From Bipolaris cookei (Eukaryota > Ascomycota > Dothideomycetes > Pleosporales > Pleosporaceae): a stretch of 28,084 bases of DNA. Under the pieces are notes generated by a model. The model searched no databases. It was not told where the DNA came from and saw only the letters and a list, made by a program, of their open reading frames with translations. Location: assembly GCA_002286855.1 (NCBI GenBank), contig NRSV01000153.1, positions 1-28,084 of the forward strand, given 5' to 3'. Positions 1 through 9,779 of the stretch are shown here, one piece after another; position 1 is the first letter of the stretch; every line of letters begins with the position of its first letter. Made by a program: the position numbers and the translations under genes.

Positions 1-2
1 CA

Positions 3-506
3 CCACAAGAAGCTCAGCTAGAAACACCCTGGGAGTCTAAAACCCCTAGCAATTCGTACGAATTTGGATCACAGTCGAAGCTTGTGAGAGATCCTTTCGT
101 ACGATCACCAACTGCTGCACAAGAAGGCTTCTCAAAGCTTATTAAAGGAGCTGAGGAGATGCTACATGAGAATGTGCTTATGAAGGCCCGCATACGAGAG
201 CTTGAAGAGCAATTAGCTGAGGTAACAAAGCGCCGAGGGCGTAAAAGAAAGCGAATTCAGACAGGCGGGACACTAGACTTTGGTGCAGGAGCATCGCAGG
301 CAGCTGAAAATGCTGCTACTGGTCGTACGGCATCAAAGAAGGCGGGTGGTGGGGGTAGTCAAGAAAAGGCTCTACCAGGTCAACGGCACTGTGGAACCTG
401 TGGGAGAGTGGGCCATAACGCCCGTACGTGCCAAAAAGATGTAGAAGAAGATTCTCTATCAGATACAAGTGAGTTGTATAACGCATCTATAGCTAGTGTA
501 GAGTAA
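3..506 (+). CDS. Pogo/Fot1-like transposase, C-terminal part (5' cut by window edge)
   Basis: The frame is open from base 3 to the TAA at 504-506, so this is the tail of a longer protein. It shows the end typical of one group of fungal pogo-like transposases: a leucine/glutamate heptad-like helix (around 'IRELEEQLAEV'), a basic patch (RRGRKRKR), a glycine-rich linker, and a CCHC zinc knuckle (C-GT-C-GRVG-H-NART-C) near the end. The same tail order occurs in element E3 (about 6750-7182). The DDE catalytic domain lies off the window. There are no internal stops, so this copy looks undamaged, unlike most neighbours. The stop is followed by the 3' terminal inverted repeat. The knuckle probably binds nucleic acid; that role is inferred from the motif. 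Confidence 0.85.
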   Translation, partial: PQEAQLETPWESKTPSNSYEFGSQSKLVRDPFVRSPTAAQEGFSKLIKGAEEMLHENVLMKARIRELEEQLAEVTKRRGRKRKRIQTGGTLDFGAGASQAAENAATGRTASKKAGGGGSQEKALPGQRHCGTCGRVGHNARTCQKDVEEDSLSDTSELYNASIASVE

Positions 507-526
507 TTCGAGTTTTCGTACATGAA

Positions 527-589
527 GTTCGTGATGCCAAGAAAAAGTGTCCGGCTCGGTGGTGTGTCCGGCTCGGTGGTGCTTTACGT
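527..589. repeat. 3' TIR of the edge family with a 17-bp tandem duplication
   Basis: This 63-bp terminal inverted repeat is paired with 27548-27610, with a single mismatch. Inside it the 17-base word gtgtccggctcggtggt occurs twice head to tail (547-580). Paired boxes of this kind in TIRs are the likely binding sites of the transposase N-terminal helix-turn-helix domains; this is inference from the family. Confidence 0.9.
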
Positions 590-591
590 TA

Positions 592-1231
592 TACCTTATA
601 ATCTGTAAAACTAAGACGAAAGTAATGAATAAAAATGACAACGCAACCGTAATATCAATATTAGCTAGCTGCAATTATCATGTCAGAAGTGGCATATCGG
701 GCCTTCGATACCGCAACATATGCAACCCCGTCCGCTCGGATGTTGTTCATTTTGAGTATGACATGATGGTGATACAAGAAAACCACTCAGTGAGAACAAT
801 GAACCATCTTCGACTTAGGACTACGAGCATAAGCAATCTAATGATTTAGGTTCTAGTATGCACAGAGAGATCAGCTTCTAGATCCTCAGCTTATTTTTGT
901 TTCTGCACAGCGCGCTCGCTATTTCTGCTTCCGCACGGTCCGCTCATCACTTTCACAGTAAGCTGATTACCCTTTCAACAAGATCAGCTTACACCATAAC
1001 ATGCAGAGTCTTTAGACTAGCGACTTAGACTCGTCAAGTTTTCATTCTCTCTAAGGAAATCATTCACCATGCAGTAAATGTAAAAAATAACAAGCGTTAT
1101 AATTTGTAATTGAATAGGCATGTGTCACGTACATGCAACTTTACCAGATCACATATTCACAATATAAATGCAATTTATTAAGGTTACGTTCGAAGATCCG
1201 AATAAGATTTTCAATGTTACAATAAGTCCTA
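592..1231. other. Intergenic, no gene recognised; one hairpin
   Basis: About 640 bases lie between the edge element and element E3. Short reading frames here have no recognisable motif. One inverted repeat is visible: GTAAGCTGAT at 958-967 and ATCAGCTTAC at 983-992, a 10-bp stem with a 15-nt loop. Variants of this word recur nearby (gatcagctt around 871) and at 9431-9495. It might be a relic of a miniature transposon. Confidence 0.4.
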
Positions 1232-1263
1232 TAACGTGTCTGTATAGCAAGTGGCTCAGTATA

Positions 1264-3354
1264 CAGTGCCCGTGCGCCAGATGATCATCTTTGCCAGTTG
1301 AGCACCCCAACAACTCAATATATTCAAAAAGATGAAGCTGTAGAGCCACCACAAATCGTGATAAAATTGTGCACAACCAAATTTATAATAAATAAAGGTC
1401 TATGAAGCTTTTAGCTTATTCAGAATATTTTTTAGGGGCTGGATTAGCCGTGAACGGGGACTACGCGCTGGGGTAGCTGGTGCAACGCTTGCAACCCCTA
1501 CCACAGCTGTAGCATCACCAACACGCTTTCGACGCTTTGTATCTGGCTTATGAGGTTTTGAAGCTTTGCAATTATCCTTTTGGGACAATTGTATAGCTTT
1601 TTTTTAGCGTCGCGGAGGGTCTTCTGGTGTTGTTTCTCAGCCACCTTTGCAGCCACCTCCTTCCTCCGCACCTCCTAACATCTCACCCGCTCAACACGCT
1701 TCTCCTTGAGTAGTTAAAGCTTGCAGAGGCGAGCTTCCTCCTTCATTTCAGCTATATCGGCTTTTTGAAGCTGTTGTTGTACGGCTTGTTGTTGTCGTGA
1801 TACCTCATCATCCCGAGCTTGTTGTACACGCTTGGGTGACCAGAAAACAGCTGCCTCGTGATACTCCTAATTGCTTTCAAGCTGTAGGGTGTAGGCCTTA
1901 TTATCCCGTCTCTTCTTAATGGCTAGGGGGTTTCTGAGACCCTTGATCTCTCCACAGAGGAGTGTATTTTGAGCTGCAATGTGATGCAAACTTCGTTGAA
2001 GCTTCTTGACGTACTTATTGCTTTGATCCTTCACTGTACGGTGTACAATTGACTTGATCTTGAGCCAATCTTCCCCGGAGAGTACAGAGGTTGAACTTTT
2101 TTCTGAATCTGATACCTCCTTGGTAAACTTCTTGAGTACAACCTCTGGGTTGGGTGGGTGTATACCAGTTGCTTCAAAGGACCTCTTGATGAGTAGAGGG
2201 TTGTAAGTCTTAGTCCAAGCCCTCCAGAAGAGCGGGAAGAAGTCTCCTTTAGATATGTTGAGTAACTCCTGGCTGTCTTGAAGGTATTCAGCCAACTCAG
2301 TTGAGTAAGCATTAGAGAGAGGTTTAAACATCACAACGTCAAGGGATTGAAGCGTATGGGTAGCGTGAGGGGGGTATACAGCCAACAGGATCTTTGTCAT
2401 TGCAGTAATTGATAAAATACATAGTAACGTGGGATCCATGGCCGTCAAGGAGTAGTAATCGATACCTAGTTGAAGCATGCTGTCTGGTCTCTCTCTCAAA
2501 CACATCCTTGAGCCAAGCTAACACTATATCGTTGTTACTCCAGCCGGAGGGAGACGAGGTAGTATAGACTGAGTGCGTTCCTGCTTTTATAGCATCTACC
2601 CAGCTTGATTGAGTAGCTCCATTAGCTCCCTTAAAGACGAGTGAAGGATTCTGAACTGAGCCATCCGAACAAATACAAGCCAGCACAGTTATCCACTCAG
2701 TTGAGCCATCTTCAAGCGCTTGGTATACCCCCTTTGATCGTAGAGTGCCTTGGAGAAGATACGCTTCGTTCTGCCAATCCTTCCAAGTTGAAACCCCTTT
2801 CATCCATATTAAATATACTAGTTGGCGAGAGGTTGTACTCCTCTATCTTATCAAGGAGAAGCTTGAAATACAAGCTGTACTTGGTCCCCGAATTAGCTTT
2901 GTGCCGTTGTTTACTCATCACCTTACTGTAGGCAAAGATGAGATGGTTTGGATGCCGGTGGAGGAACCGGGAAACCCAGCTATCCGAAACCTCTTTTCCA
3001 GCCAAAGATGAAGCAAAGCGTTGTATCATTGATCTTGTAGGTGGCAAACGTCGCTCAGTAAGCGTCTGTATGTACTGTACAAGCTCGGATTTGTGTTGTG
3101 GATGGAGGGAGAGGTTGCGTACGCCATAGGCCTCGGTTTCGCCTTTGTGCCGTCTCATCAGCGTCATGCATCCTACACCATACTTTTAGTAATTTTTGGT
3201 ATGACAGTTCATCTCCTAGTTCGCGCAATTCTATTCCTGCAATCGCTCCTTGAATAGGATCCATATTGGTTGAGTTATGATGCGTTGAAGTTGAATTGTT
3301 GTTGTGGTGGGGGTGCTCAACTGGCGAAGATGATCATCTGGCGCACGGGCACTG
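1264..3354 (-). mobile_element. Pogo-like element A, inserted in the left TIR of E3
   Basis: This is a complete 2,091-bp element flanked on both sides by TA (1262-1263 and 3355-3356). Its ends are CAGTGCCCGTGCGCC and the inverse, with a TIR of about 45 bp that contains the 12-bp palindrome AGATGATCATCT. One T/C difference separates the first 44 bases of the two TIRs. The flanks read continuously across the insertion as the TIR of E3, so A is younger than E3. Length and protein match element G (2,090 bp), but the TIR sequence is unrelated to that of G. Confidence 0.93.
1400..3264 (-). pseudogene. Transposase pseudogene of element A (DDE_1/pogo-like)
   Basis: The start is MDPIQGAIAGIELREL at 3264, aligning with MDPIQKAIEEIESREP of element G. 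The CENP-B-type helix-turn-helix (around 'LPPTRSMIQRFASSLAG'), the first catalytic Asp (FNMDERGF), the second (LLLLDGHGSH) and a serine/glycine region (SSPSGWSNND) are all visible, but they lie in different frames between 3264 and 1867. The gene therefore carries several frameshifts and stops. The tail is basic and ends near 1400. There is no zinc knuckle; the tail resembles the lysine-rich tails of G and E2. It cannot encode an active transposase. Confidence 0.88.
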
Positions 3355-3419
3355 TAGCGAGTGGCTCACCGTGCCAAGACCCCACCAACTTCCCCCATAA
3401 CATGACTACTGGATGTGGT

Positions 3420-5531
3420 CAGTGCGTGCAACAGTTCAGCCAATGCAACACTATCTACCCCATCAAAATATCTACCCATCATTTTCAACACGTGATATCT
3501 CCACCACCATGACAGCTCTCGCAAAAGCGATTGGAGCAATCGATTCGTAAGATACAGAAGGTCAACTTTCGTACCGCGCAGCTGCAAAAAAGTTTGGTGT
3601 TGAGGTTACAATATTGACGCGCCGGCACCAAAACAAAACCCAGTCGCGAACAGTAGCTGCTAAAAACCGCCAATTACTCACTCCACCACAAGAATCTGAG
3701 CTGGTAAAATATATAAAAAAACCATCAAACCGCGGCCTACCACCTCCTCGATCAATAGTAAAAAATTATGTGGCGTTTATTGCAGAATGGGAGCCCTCCG
3801 ACAGCTGGGTTACTCGTTTTTTGAACCGCCACAACGATACCATATGTATCAGAAAAGCCACCGGCATCGACCGCGACCGTCATCTGGCTGACAATCCAGC
3901 CAACTACCAACCATATTTTGATTTCCTCTATGCCAAGCTTGATCAGTATAACGTTGCGCCACATAATATCTATAATACGGACGAGAAGGGCTTCTTACTT
4001 GGCCGTATCTTACCATCAAAAAGAATCTTTTCGAAGAAGCTCTGGGAGCAAAAGAAAGTACGCAAGGCTCTCCAAGATGGGAGTAGGGATTAGATCACGA
4101 TTATCGGGTGTATCTGCGCTGACGGGAGCTCGGTAGATCCTGCGATAATCTACGAGGGCGCAGATGGTCTTCGCGATGAATGGCTGCGGGATCTAGAAGT
4201 GGGAAAACACCAGATTTTTTGCTGTAACAGCCCATCGGGATGGAGTAATAATGACCTCGCGCTGGCTTGGGTTGAGCAGGTGTTTGATCGGCTCACGAAG
4301 GCTAAAGCAAAATGCGATTACCGGATGCTTCTCGTCGACGGGCATGGTAGTCACCTCACGTCCTCCTTCATCGATTACTGTTATGCCAACCGAATACTAC
4401 TCGCAGTATTTCCGCCGCACGCCACTCACAGCCTCCAGCCACTCGACGTTGGCGTGTACTCACCTCTGGCAACCGCGTACAGTACCGAGCTCACCAATTT
4501 ACTCTACAGCGATCAAGAGTTACTCAATATGCGGAAAAGTGATTTCCTACGCATATTTTGGGCGGCATATACATCTGCTTTCACAGCTAATAATATATTG
4601 AGTAGTTTTTAAGCTATTGGGATCCATCCGCGCAACCCCGACGCCGTAGTGAAATACTTCAAAACACTACCACCATGAGCCGATACAGATACAGAAACTG
4701 GAGAGGCAGGTGATGGAGATATCTGGAGGGATCTGTCAAAATTATTTGACGCTGCTGTGCCGGATACATCAAAAAATGCAGCCAAACAGCTTAAACAGGC
4801 GCTCCATTCATTGCAGATCTAGAACGAGCTTTTACACTATAAAAATGACGAACTGCGGGATATTATTACTACCAGAAAACGCCGCAAATCTGATAGAAAG
4901 CTTCTTAACCTACAGCAGCACGAAGAGTATCACAGTACTGCAGTGGTGTGGAGCCCGCGATCGGTAAGGGAGGCCAGAGCCCGCGAGGCAGCAGAACAAC
5001 TACAACATTATGAAAAAAAAACTCCAAAAAACAGGAGATGGAGGAGCGAGATGCCGCAGCTGCGTATAAAAAAGATGGCACAAGAGGTTCGGGAGGCTCG
5101 CGAAATGGCTAAGTTGGTACGGCAGCAGGAGCGTGATGCGAGGGCTGCACGACTAGCTGTTGCACACGCTCAAAAGACACAAGACCGCGCTGCTTTAACC
5201 GCACAAAAAGCTCGCGATAAGCAGAATACAGCCAAAAGAAGAGCTTCATTAACTCAGAATAAAAAAATACCAAAGCGACGTCGTGTTGTGGAGGCTGAAA
5301 GTGGTGGTGGTGATGCATCACCGCCCGCCAAGCCTCCCACCAAAACCACCACACGCGGATGCAGTGTGCGGTTACCCAGCAAATATCAGTAGATATATAT
5401 CAAATATACGATTATGTCAGTACTCAACCAAAAAATCTCGAGATAACAACGTTTTGGTGGTGGTTAAAAGCTTCATTTTTTGGTGGGCACGCATTTTGGT
5501 GGGGTGTTGCATTGGCTGAACTGTTGCACGC
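3420..5531 (+). mobile_element. Pogo-like element E2, inserted in the leader of E3
   Basis: A perfect 28-bp inverted repeat, 3424-3451 and 5504-5531, flanks a transposase gene, and weaker TIR similarity continues inward (cccaccaaaatgcgtgcccacc side versus ccccatcaaaatatctaccc). The left end may start at CAGT (3420), like elements A and G. The word TGCAACA recurs at a 17-bp step within the TIR. No TA duplication is visible: the left flank ends in GT and the right flank runs straight into GATGTCTC. The exact ends are therefore uncertain, and the right end may have lost a few bases. Length is about 2.1 kb, as in A and G. Confidence 0.8.
3509..5392 (+). pseudogene. Transposase pseudogene of element E2, one frame with five stops
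   Basis: From ATG at 3509 to the stop at 5390-5392 the protein stays in one frame (628 codons) but is broken by stops at 3548 (TAA), 4091 (TAG), 4610 (TAA), 4676 (TGA) and 4820 (TAG). Most of these are explained by C-to-T or G-to-A changes, for example TGG to TAG before 'ITIIGCICADGS' and CAG to TAG before 'NELLHYKNDEL'. Order: psq-type and CENP-B-type helix-turn-helix, catalytic Asp in YNTDEKGF, second in LLVDGHGSH, third in LQPLDVGVYS, then a long Ala/Arg/Gln coiled coil, basic patch, and C-terminus RLPSKYQ. It is a close relative of the D and G transposases, and inactive as it stands. Confidence 0.9.
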
Positions 5532-5532
5532 G

Positions 5533-7182
5533 ATGTCTCAGCAACTAAGTGATACCCCAGCTGCCAAAGAAGCCCAATTACAACTTGCACTTCAAACTAT
5601 TGAGAAAGACGCGACATTGACTCAACGGCGTGCTGTAGCTCTCTATAACGTATCTCAAAGATCAATTAGCAATCGACGAGCTGGAAGGTTCTCCCAACAA
5701 GATTCCACGCCCAACTCAATGAAGCTTCTTGTAACAGAAGAGGAGACGATTGTCAACTATATACTAGAACTCGATGCGCGAGGATTTCCGCTGCGCCTTT
5801 CTGCTATCAAAGATCTTGCTGATTCTTTGCTGGTTGCCCGCCACCGCGACCCTGTTGGCCCAAACTGGCCTAGAGCATTCATAAAGCATCGCCCAGAGCT
5901 TAAAATGAAGTTTAATCGAAAGTGAGATTACAGGAGAGCCCTCTGTGAAGATCCTGAGCTTGTGCAGGGCTGTTTTCGCCTGGTACAGAACGCTAAAACC
6001 AAGTATGGGATTCAGGACGACGACATGTACAATTTTGATGAGACGGGCTTCATGATGGGCATGCATAGCTCGTCAGCAGTAGTCACAGCCTCTGAGAGTC
6101 TATCAAAGCCGAAATCCTTGCAGTAGGGCAACCGGGAATGGGTTACCAGCGTAGTTTGTGTCAGCGCAGCTGGCTGGGCGATCCCACCCTTCATCATCTT
6201 TCAAGGCAAGCACCACCTCTCTGCCTGGTATAGGGAGGATAGTCTGTCTCGGGATTGGGTTATTGGGGTCTCTGAGAACGACTGGACGACGAACGAGCTT
6301 GGTCTGAAGTGGTTGGAGCACTTTGACAAGCATACAAACGAGCGTACTATTGGAGCCTATCGTCTGCTTATTCTTGACGGTTATGAGAGCCACAACTCAG
6401 TCGAGTTCCAGCAATACTGCACAGAGACAAGTACTATTACCCTATGTATACCTCCACACTCTTCTCATCTACTACAGCCACTTGATGTGGGCTGCTTTTC
6501 GCCTTTGAAGAGGGCGTATGGGCGCCAAGCCGAGGAGATGATGCGCAACAGGATCAACCATATCACCAAGATAGAGTTCATGCCAGCCTTCCAGTAGGAC
6601 TATTGCAAAACAATTATAAAGGACAATATTCTAGGAGGGTTTCGAGGCGCGGGCTTAGTTCCACACAATCCAGAGGTGGTGATGTCGAAGCTTGATGTTA
6701 AGTTGCGCACACCAACACCACCTGCTGTAGAAAACCTGCCCTGGCTGTCGTAAACCCCAAGCAATACCCTGGAATTAGGGTCATAATCGACCCTGGTGAA
6801 GCAGAGGATTTAGAGACATATAGATAGTTCGCCAACAAGTATTGTAGTTGCCTTTGACAAGCTAACTAAAGGCGCTGCGATTATTGCGCACAAGCTGGTG
6901 TTGGCGCAAAAACGCGTCTCTGAGCTTGAGACAGCTAATCAACCTGCTACACAACGAAGATCGCATAAAAGAAAGCGATTACAGAAGGGAGGTACTCTAA
7001 TTGTTGAAGAGGGAGAGCGATTGGCAACTCTAAGAGAGTTTGGGGCGCGTAGTGATAGAAAGAAGGTGAAGAAGAGAGCGCGCGTTAAGGCAGGTGAACC
7101 ATCACAAAGGCGCTGTGGACGCTGTGGTGAGACTGGGCATAACTTATGCACATGCAAGCAAGATATAGAAGACGATTTTTAG
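5533..7182 (+). pseudogene. Transposase pseudogene of element E3, one frame with six stops, CCHC tail
   Basis: ATG at 5533 begins MSQQLSDTPAAKEAQ and the frame runs to a TAG at 7180-7182 (550 codons). In-frame stops lie at 5923 (TGA), 6124 (TAG), 6595 (TAG), 6751 (TAA), 6784 (TAA) and 6811 (TAG). The protein resembles the edge family: helix-turn-helix region, catalytic Asp in YNFDETGF, second in LILDGYESH, third in LQPLDVGCFS (35 residues after the second), then PWLS/TPSN linker, leucine-rich helix, RRSHKRKR basic patch and a CCHC knuckle (C-GR-C-GETG-H-NLCT-C). The start codon lies one base after the right end of element E2, so its leader has been replaced. RIP-like decay makes it inactive. 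Confidence 0.9.
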
Positions 7183-7319
7183 TAGAATAGCTTACTACGA
7201 TTTCAATTTCTTATTATTATTGTTGTGCTGTAATAGTCGTGTGATAGTCGTGAAATTGGTGGAGTTTTGGCACGGTGAGCCACTCGCTATACTGAGCCAT
7301 TCGCTATACAGACACGTTA

Positions 7320-7756
7320 GTGGCTATTACTAGTCTTCCGATCTTTTTTGTGTCCGTATAAGTAATAAGGTTACAGCGATCGGATGGCTCGGAAGCTCTA
7401 CCCCGCACACAGCAAAGAGCATAAGAAGAGAACCTTGTACGCACGTAAATAAGAATAATAAGAAGAACTTTTACACACACCTGTCTTTTTGGCAACCCTT
7501 CTGCATTCGTGCAAACCCTCTTTAGCCCCGCGCGCACATGCTTCGTACCTTGCTGTTTGCACCCGGTTCATGCTTATGCTAGCTAGCTACAGAGCCCATT
7601 CAACAGTTTGTAATATTTTCGAGAATTTAGAGAGCGTTTCCAATACATTCCTATAAAAGGCGCATTTATAGTTTCTAAAACAATCAAGGTCTCAAAACAA
7701 TGCATTAAATGAGTTAAATTTTGAATGTTTGATTTCTATGTGCATTATCACTGGTT
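7320..7756. other. Intergenic, nothing recognised
   Basis: This is the downstream flank of E3 and the 3' side of the aminotransferase gene. Small open frames here have no motif or convincing start context. The 3' untranslated region of the minus-strand gene presumably lies in the right part. Confidence 0.4.
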
Positions 7757-9154
7757 TCAATAATTGAAATGAACTCGTACTATGCGGTCCAGAGCATCGA
7801 TAAAGGTCTGGACGTCCTCAAGGTTGTTGTAATGCACGAAGCTAACACGAACCACCCCATCATCATCTAGTCCAAGGACGTCATGTACTGGTCTGAGAGA
7901 ATAAGCATTCCCTGCCAAGATGCGGCAGGGTGACGATTCGTGGATGGTCTTGGCTACCAGTTTGGAGGAAATCCCGTTAACGGTAAACGAGATCAAAGAC
8001 ACCCGAAGCTTCGGGTCCGAAGACTTTTCACCGTAAAGCGTGAACCATTCCGGGTGAGAATTAAGGTAGTCAAGCAAAGGTTGCATAACAGCCACCTCAT
8101 GCGCAATGATGGCGTCCCAACCGATACGCTTCAGATAGCGTACTACTTCAAGCACGCCATCCTCAAATTCGAAACAGTTCATTCCCAGACGAACTTTGAC
8201 GTCAAGAGGTGTTGGATCGATATGGTAATGGTTTAGACTCGTCATGTATCGTTGCTGTACAGATCTGCGGGCGTACATTTGTGCAAAGTGCGGGCCAAAC
8301 AGCTTGTACCAGCTAAAGAAATAGAAATCAACATCCATGGCTTTGACATCAATGGGCCGGTGAGGGGCCCAAGCTACTCCGTCGACGGACAGCATTGCGC
8401 CCGGAACTTTATGGACCATATCTGCAACAGCGCGGATATCATGTATGGTACCAAGTACATTTGATACGTGGCCACAGCAGACAAGCCTGGTCTTTGGAGA
8501 AAGCAGCGGTTCCAAAGTTGCCACACTGAGTTTGGCATTGTTGTTGTACCTCCCGCCCGGTGGTGACCACCACTTTATCTCGATACCCAAGGAGCGCGCA
8601 AGAGCAACCCATGAGGTGATGCCGGCTTCATGGCACAATGTGGAAACGATCATTTCTGAGTCGGTATTGAGCAGAGGGCGCAGAGACAACGCCAGATTAC
8701 GAATCAGCCCGGTAGTTGAAGGTCCAAAAGCTGTACGGATTTATTAGATCACAAAGTCCCTCATCTTGATTATTACGTACCGATTTCGTCAGGCTCCGCA
8801 TTCATGAAAGCTGCTAACTCCGAATACTTCGACGTCCGTTCATCAATGTGAAGCTGACTCATCCTATCACCACCGATAAAGTCAAGTTGATAAGTAGACA
8901 TAGCGTTTGAAATGCTGTCACGACCATCAGCTTTGGTCTCAGCTCCGTGGGTAAGTTCCTGATGCAAGAGGACAAATCGACTACACTTACGCCCTGATTG
9001 CTCCTTCGTACGTGAGGCTACCTGTGGCATTGTTCAGCGGGATTTTCTCTCCGCGTAATCCTGGAAAGTGTTGTCGAACGCTCTCAACATCGTACGGCCT
9101 CGTCGCAACTCGTTCGTTACGAACACCATTTTGATCGAGGACGGTGACTGTCAT
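7757..9154 (-). CDS. Class V (PLP-dependent) aminotransferase-like protein, three exons
   Basis: Proposed exons are 9154-8991, 8914-8781 and 8730-7757. Introns are 76 nt (GTAAGT...CAG) and 50 nt (GTACGT...CAG, branch CTAAT). The joined frame gives 423 residues. The fold is that of NifS/isopenicillin-N-epimerase-like class V aminotransferases. Near the N-terminus is PLNNATGSLTYEG, then FGPSTTGLIRNLALSL (P-loop side of the cofactor site), HVSNVLGT (His about 187), SVDGVAWAPHR (Asp about 216, which in this family contacts the PLP ring nitrogen) and SWYKLFGPH with the Schiff-base Lys at about 242. The SVDGxxxAPHR region resembles the 'cysteine desulfurase-like, VC1184' subgroup, but the substrate cannot be told. 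It is transcribed away from the transporter at 9780, so a shared promoter is likely. No damage is seen. The start ATG at 9154 precedes MTVTVLDQNG. Confidence 0.85.
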
Positions 9155-9430
9155 AGTAAAGAAGACTTTTTTCTTGGGGAGATACGAGAAGGATAGTAAA
9201 GTTTGCGAAAATTGTGATGTCTTGGAGGGAACGCATAGTAGTTTTATACAAAGAACTACCACGGTAAGAATGCAAAAGAGATAGTAGTATAGTAACAGTC
9301 GCCTGTTGTTCACTGCAAGGATGCATTTAGTGAAGACCTACCGAACAAAAGTGGGGTCGGTTCGTCATCTCGCAAAATCCGGGGCAAAGAAGGGCATGAT
9401 GATCGTCATCAGTTTAGCGTCTCCATATTC

Positions 9431-9496
9431 GTAAGCTGACTCTACAGGGGCAGATGTAAGCAAGTAAGCTGATCCTACCAGGGGTGTCAGCTGACC
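9431..9496. repeat. Imperfect 33-bp tandem repeat in the divergent promoter
   Basis: Copy one starts gtaagctgactcta-cagggg at 9431. Copy two starts gtaagctgatcctaccagggg at 9464. The word gtaagctgat also forms the stem of a hairpin at 958-992, so this could be a mobile-element relic or a duplicated regulatory site. Confidence 0.5.
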
Positions 9497-9762
9497 CTGT
9501 AACAAGGCTAGTTGCATCCTTTTATTCCCAAGCCTCCCCTCAGCAACTAGAATTTGTTCTTACATCAAGCCTCGCAAACGAAGTTATGCTACCCAACCAA
9601 CCCTATTCATTATAACCTACCTTGGTGCTTCGCCCTCCTAGAGCTCATCAGCTTTGCATCCTTGCGCGTACATCATCCTGAGCATTCGGCATTAATTTTA
9701 GCGCTTGCACCCATACAAAGAGAACGCCAGAGCTATCTAGATCATATTGCAGCTAGTTTCTA

Positions 9763-9777
9763 ATGTCGATGCTATAA
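9763..9777 (+). promoter_or_regulatory. Four-codon upstream open reading frame before the transporter ATG
   Basis: ATG TCG ATG CTA TAA ends two bases before the main ATG at 9780. Whether it is in the transcript depends on the unseen transcription start. If it is, ribosomes would have to leak past or reinitiate, which could dampen translation. Confidence 0.35.
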
Positions 9778-9779
9778 CA

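Larger units (their letters stand above)
1..589 (+). mobile_element. Pogo-like element, edge family, 3' end
   Basis: This is the right-hand part of a Tc1-mariner/pogo-type element whose left part lies outside the window. Its outer end is ...GCTTTACGT followed by TA (590-591), the usual target dinucleotide of this superfamily. The terminal 63 bases are the reverse complement, with one mismatch, of the start of the element at 27548. The two are therefore different copies of one young family, both reading left to right. Confidence 0.85.
1234..7317 (+). mobile_element. Pogo-like element E3, interrupted by elements A and E2
   Basis: The left end is TA (1232-1233) then ACGTGTCTGTATAGC. The right end is GCTATACAGACACGT then TA (7318-7319). 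The TIR continues inward past the insertion of A: 1234-1263 joins 3357-3392 to match the reverse complement of 7244-7317. Within the TIR the 17-base word tatagcgartggctcag is present twice in tandem. Removing A (2,091 bp plus one TA) and E2 (about 2.1 kb) leaves a normal element of about 1.9 kb with one transposase gene on the plus strand. Differences between the two TIRs are C/T and G/A transitions, as expected from RIP. Confidence 0.88.
9155..9779. promoter_or_regulatory. Shared divergent promoter of aminotransferase and MFS transporter genes
   Basis: 625 bases separate two start codons that face away from each other, a layout often seen for co-regulated fungal gene pairs. It contains an imperfect 33-bp tandem repeat beginning GTAAGCTGA at 9431 and 9464, with a related cagctgacc at about 9489. 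Regulation is inferred from layout only; no known binding site is certain. Confidence 0.45.

Noticed and set aside
9554..9763. 69-codon plus-strand frame before the transporter
   Set aside because: It lies in the divergent promoter, has no ATG-supported motif, and is out of frame with the transporter.
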